This document shows, in pieces, positions 25,483 to 27,088 of a stretch of 27,088 bases of DNA. Made by a program: the position numbers and the translations under genes. The notes under the pieces are model-generated. The model saw only the letters and a list, made by a program, of their open reading frames with translations, did no database searches and was not told the origin of the DNA. Position 1 is the first letter of the stretch; every line of letters begins with the position of its first letter. Source of the stretch: UMGS2069 sp900557585 (GTDB lineage: Bacteria; Bacillota; Clostridia; Christensenellales; UBA1242). The stretch spans positions 1 through 27,088 of the forward strand of contig CABSCS010000012.1 in NCBI GenBank assembly GCA_902476355.1. The letters are read 5' to 3'.

Positions 25483-26388
25483 ATGAAAACATTTTCAAGC
25501 ATGACAAAACGAAATGTTAAAATTTTCTTTAAAGATAAAGCAATGTTTTTCACATCGCTGATAACCCCAATAATTTTGCTTGTTTTATACATGACCTTTT
25601 TGGCAAAAGTATATCGTGACGGTTTTGCATCTGCTGTTCCAGATGGTTTTGAGATTGATAAAAATCTTTTAAATGGAATGGTTGGCGGAGAAATTTTCTC
25701 TTCAATCTTGGCTGTTTGTTGCGTTACGGTTGCGTTCTGTTCAAATCTTTTAATGGTGAATGACAAAGTCAGTGGGGCAAGAAAAGACCTTATAATTTCA
25801 CCAACAAAAAAGTCGGTTTTTGCACTTTCATATTATGTTGCAACATTGATTTCAACACTCATAATCTCAATCACAGCAACTGTGGCTTGTTTTATATATA
25901 TTGCTGTTCAAGGTTGGTATCTTTCATTTGCAGATGTATTGCTTGTTTTCTTTGATGTGTTCTTGCTAACAATGTTTGGAACTGCACTTTCATCGTGTAT
26001 CAATGTGTTCTTGTCAACAAACGGACAGGCAAGTGCTGTTGGAACAATTGTTTCTGCGGGATATGGATTCATCTGTGGAGCATATATGCCAATTTCATCT
26101 TTTGGCGTTGGTCTTCAAAACTTTCTTGGATTTTTGCCAGGAACCTATGGAACTTCACTTTTACGAAACCATGCACTTCGCGGGGTTTATGCTGAAATGC
26201 TAAAACAACGATACCCAGCAGATGTTGTTGAAAAAATAAAGGATAGCGTTGATTGCAACCTATACTTTTTCGGAAAGCAAGTTAGCATTGGAACAATGTA
26301 TGGCATTATGATTGGTTCAATTGTTTTGCTTATTGGACTTTATGTTTTGATAAACTATTTAAAAAATCGCAAGGCTGTGAAAAACTAG
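25483..26388 (+). CDS. ABC-2 type transporter permease
   Basis: A 301-residue integral membrane protein, partner of the preceding ATPase. It has the ABC-2 layout: a basic cytosolic N terminus (TKRNVKIFFKDKAM), a first membrane helix (about 21-40), an exported loop, and a core of five more helices (about 65-85, 110-135, 145-170, 180-200 and 268-288). A polar segment (205-265) with many charges lies between the last two. The conserved LLMVNDKVSGARKDLIISPTKKSVFALSYY stretch corresponds to the coupling region of DrrB/NatB proteins. ATG 25483 follows GGGGGTGAACTAG. It ends 9 bases before the Nudix gene, so the three form one operon. Confidence 0.9.
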   Translation: MKTFSSMTKRNVKIFFKDKAMFFTSLITPIILLVLYMTFLAKVYRDGFASAVPDGFEIDKNLLNGMVGGEIFSSILAVCCVTVAFCSNLLMVNDKVSGARKDLIISPTKKSVFALSYYVATLISTLIISITATVACFIYIAVQGWYLSFADVLLVFFDVFLLTMFGTALSSCINVFLSTNGQASAVGTIVSAGYGFICGAYMPISSFGVGLQNFLGFLPGTYGTSLLRNHALRGVYAEMLKQRYPADVVEKIKDSVDCNLYFFGKQVSIGTMYGIMIGSIVLLIGLYVLINYLKNRKAVKN

Positions 26389-26397
26389 GAGAAAAAA

Positions 26398-26802
26398 ATG
26401 GAAACAATAAAAGCAGGGTGCTATCTTGTTGACGTGAAAAACAAAAAGGTTGCACTTGTCTATCGTGAAAAACGCAACGACTGGTCTTTTCCAAAAGGTC
26501 ATAAAGAAGAGGGCGAAACAATTGAAGAGTGCGCGGTTCGTGAAACTGCCGAAGAAACAAAAAGAGTTGCGCAAATTGTGCCCGAAATTGAACCAGTTGT
26601 TGAAAGATACCAAACCCCAGCGGGCGAGAAATGTGCTTGTTATATGTTCGTTGCAATTGACAAAGGTCATAGCGATAATGATTCTTGGGATACTCACGAC
26701 ACCTATTTTATTGATGTTGACAAGGTTGAAGAAAAACTTACATATGAAGATTTGAAACAATCTTGGAAAAGCGTTTTGCCAAAAATTAAAAAGTTGCTCT
26801 AG
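26398..26802 (+). CDS. Nudix hydrolase
   Basis: A 134-residue Nudix protein that should cleave a nucleoside diphosphate linked to another group, with Mg2+. The Nudix box runs from G34: G34-x5-E40-x7-R48-E49-xx-E52-E53. The catalytic Glu residues are intact, but the conserved Gly after the box (GX5EX7REUXEEXGU) reads Lys (K55). The SFPKGHKEEGE start is typical of Ap4A or diphosphoinositol-type hydrolases. ATG 26398 has an AGGAG ribosome site. It is the third gene after an ABC-2 exporter, which may hint at export-linked detoxification or nucleotide clean-up, but this is inference. No clear terminator follows. Confidence 0.9.
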   Translation: METIKAGCYLVDVKNKKVALVYREKRNDWSFPKGHKEEGETIEECAVRETAEETKRVAQIVPEIEPVVERYQTPAGEKCACYMFVAIDKGHSDNDSWDTHDTYFIDVDKVEEKLTYEDLKQSWKSVLPKIKKLL

Positions 26803-26832
26803 TTTTGAAAGTGTCATCTGCCTAAAAAATGG

Positions 26833-26861
26833 TTGACAAAACTGAAACTTGGGCATATAAT
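26833..26861 (+). promoter_or_regulatory. Perfect-consensus promoter of the right-edge leader
   Basis: TTGACA (26833-26838), exactly 17 bp, and TATAAT (26856-26861), matching the consensus at all 12 positions. A start near 26868 is expected. It is the best promoter in the window. Confidence 0.88.
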
Positions 26862-26882
26862 GAAACCATATAAGGAGAAGAA

Positions 26883-26921
26883 ATGACAAAAATTTGCATT
26901 TTGTGGCACCGCAATATTTAA
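26883..26921 (+). CDS. Possible 12-residue leader peptide
   Basis: A 12-codon ORF (MTKICILWHRNI) ends in TAA. It has an excellent ribosome site, AAGGAGA at 26872-26878, five bases before ATG. It includes single Cys, Trp, His and Arg codons, with no run of one amino-acid codon, so a classical amino-acid attenuator is not evident. Its stop overlaps the next ATG by one base. The strong initiation signals argue that it is translated, but a structured small RNA with a chance ORF is an alternative. Confidence 0.4.
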   Translation: MTKICILWHRNI

Positions 26922-26978
26922 TGTCATTCGCAAAGCAAGTGTGTTTTGTGAATGCTTTTTCATGTTCACAAAATGCAC
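26895..26978 (+). ncRNA. Structured leader with mutually exclusive hairpins
   Basis: Four segments pair in two exclusive ways. Fold A: TGCATTTTGTG (26895-26905) with CACAAAATGCA (26967-26977), enclosing CATTCGCAAA (26925-26934) with TTTGTGAATG (26945-26954). Fold B: GTGTGTTTTGTGAA (26939-26952) with TTCACAAAATGCAC (26965-26978), a 14-bp stem including two G-U pairs. Fold B uses strands from both fold A stems, so only one can form. It follows a consensus promoter and precedes two terminators, fitting either an attenuator-like leader or a small RNA of about 155 nt. Confidence 0.5.
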
Positions 26979-26989
26979 CAATAAGTTAA
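26921..26989 (+). CDS. Possible second tiny ORF, TAATG-coupled
   Basis: A 22-codon ORF (MSFAKQVCFVNAFSCSQ...) starts on the stop of the 12-residue ORF, as in the dnaG operon, and ends in TAA 14 codons after the strongest hairpin begins. It overlaps leader segments that pair alternatively, so ribosome movement through it would change folding. No homology recognised. Confidence 0.25.
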   Translation: MSFAKQVCFVNAFSCSQNAPIS

Positions 26990-26992
26990 AAT

Positions 26993-27026
26993 AAACTGTT
27001 GGCGCACGCTGACAGTTTTTATTTTT
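26993..27026 (+). terminator. First terminator of the right-edge leader
   Basis: AAACTGTTGGC pairs with GCTGACAGTTT (two wobble pairs) around a GCAC loop, followed by a T-rich tract with one A. Confidence 0.88.
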
Positions 27027-27057
27027 CGTTTAATAAAAAAAATGTAAAGAGCAAATG

Positions 27058-27088
27058 AAACTGTCGGCAAAAACTGGCAGTTTTTTTT
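27058..27088 (+). terminator. Second, near-duplicate terminator at the window edge
   Basis: AAACTGTCGG pairs with CTGGCAGTTT (two wobbles) around a CAAAAA loop, followed by T to the window end. The left arm differs from that of the first terminator at one base in eleven. Between the two lies only AT-rich sequence. Confidence 0.85.

Noticed and set aside
26902..26913. TGGCACCGC, resembling the conserved core of a T-box riboswitch
   Set aside because: The promoter is only about 35 bases upstream, leaving no room for stem I with a specifier loop, and the antiterminator partner is not seen. The match also falls inside the 12-codon ORF.
1..27088. CRISPR arrays, tRNA/rRNA genes, insertion sequences, phage genes
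   Set aside because: None was seen: no regular repeat-spacer series, no cloverleaf with CCA-side conserved bases, no transposase, integrase or capsid-like protein.

Overview
The window reads as chromosomal DNA of an AT-rich, low-GC Gram-positive bacterium, most likely an uncultured gut-type Clostridia lineage. This is inferred from the gene order dnaG-rpoD-trmK (a Firmicutes macrodomain), Firmicutes-style promoters with strong T-tract terminators, purine-rich Shine-Dalgarno sites (often AAGGTGAAAA), and a very large surface protein with Listeria-Bacteroides type repeats. The standard bacterial code is used; nearly all genes end in TAA or TAG. There are no tRNA, rRNA, CRISPR, insertion-sequence or phage genes.

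Layout. (1) 154-4443: an information-processing operon, DNA primase, primary sigma factor, tRNA m1A22 methyltransferase and a coiled-coil zinc-ribbon protein. All four are joined by TAATG stop/start overlaps and closed by a terminator. (2) 4444-6114: two long AT-rich gaps around a YkvI-type membrane transporter that has no ribosome binding site and the only TGA stop among the main genes. (3) 6115-15260: a 2785-residue N-terminally anchored surface protein followed by a small lipoprotein with a related repeat, each with its own promoter. (4) 15451-17633: a metallo-beta-lactamase-fold hydrolase, then convergently a His-rich heavy-metal permease. (5) 17837-19929: a divergent two-gene unit, an unrecognised single-pass membrane protein and a short-chain dehydrogenase. 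(6) 20073-24455: an Fe-S/FMN/FAD enoate-reductase-like enzyme, cysteinyl-tRNA synthetase, and an unrecognised 167-residue protein behind a strong promoter. (7) 24561-26802: an ABC-2 exporter (ATPase plus permease) with a Nudix hydrolase as a three-gene unit. (8) 26803-27088: a perfect-consensus promoter followed by a structured leader with two tiny overlapping ORFs and two near-duplicate terminators. The gene it may control lies beyond the right edge.

The strongest leads for something new are the right-edge leader (candidate attenuator or small RNA), the giant surface protein with its companion lipoprotein, and two genes whose promoters place transcription starts on or next to the start codon. 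All functional calls rest on motifs read by eye; no database search was possible.
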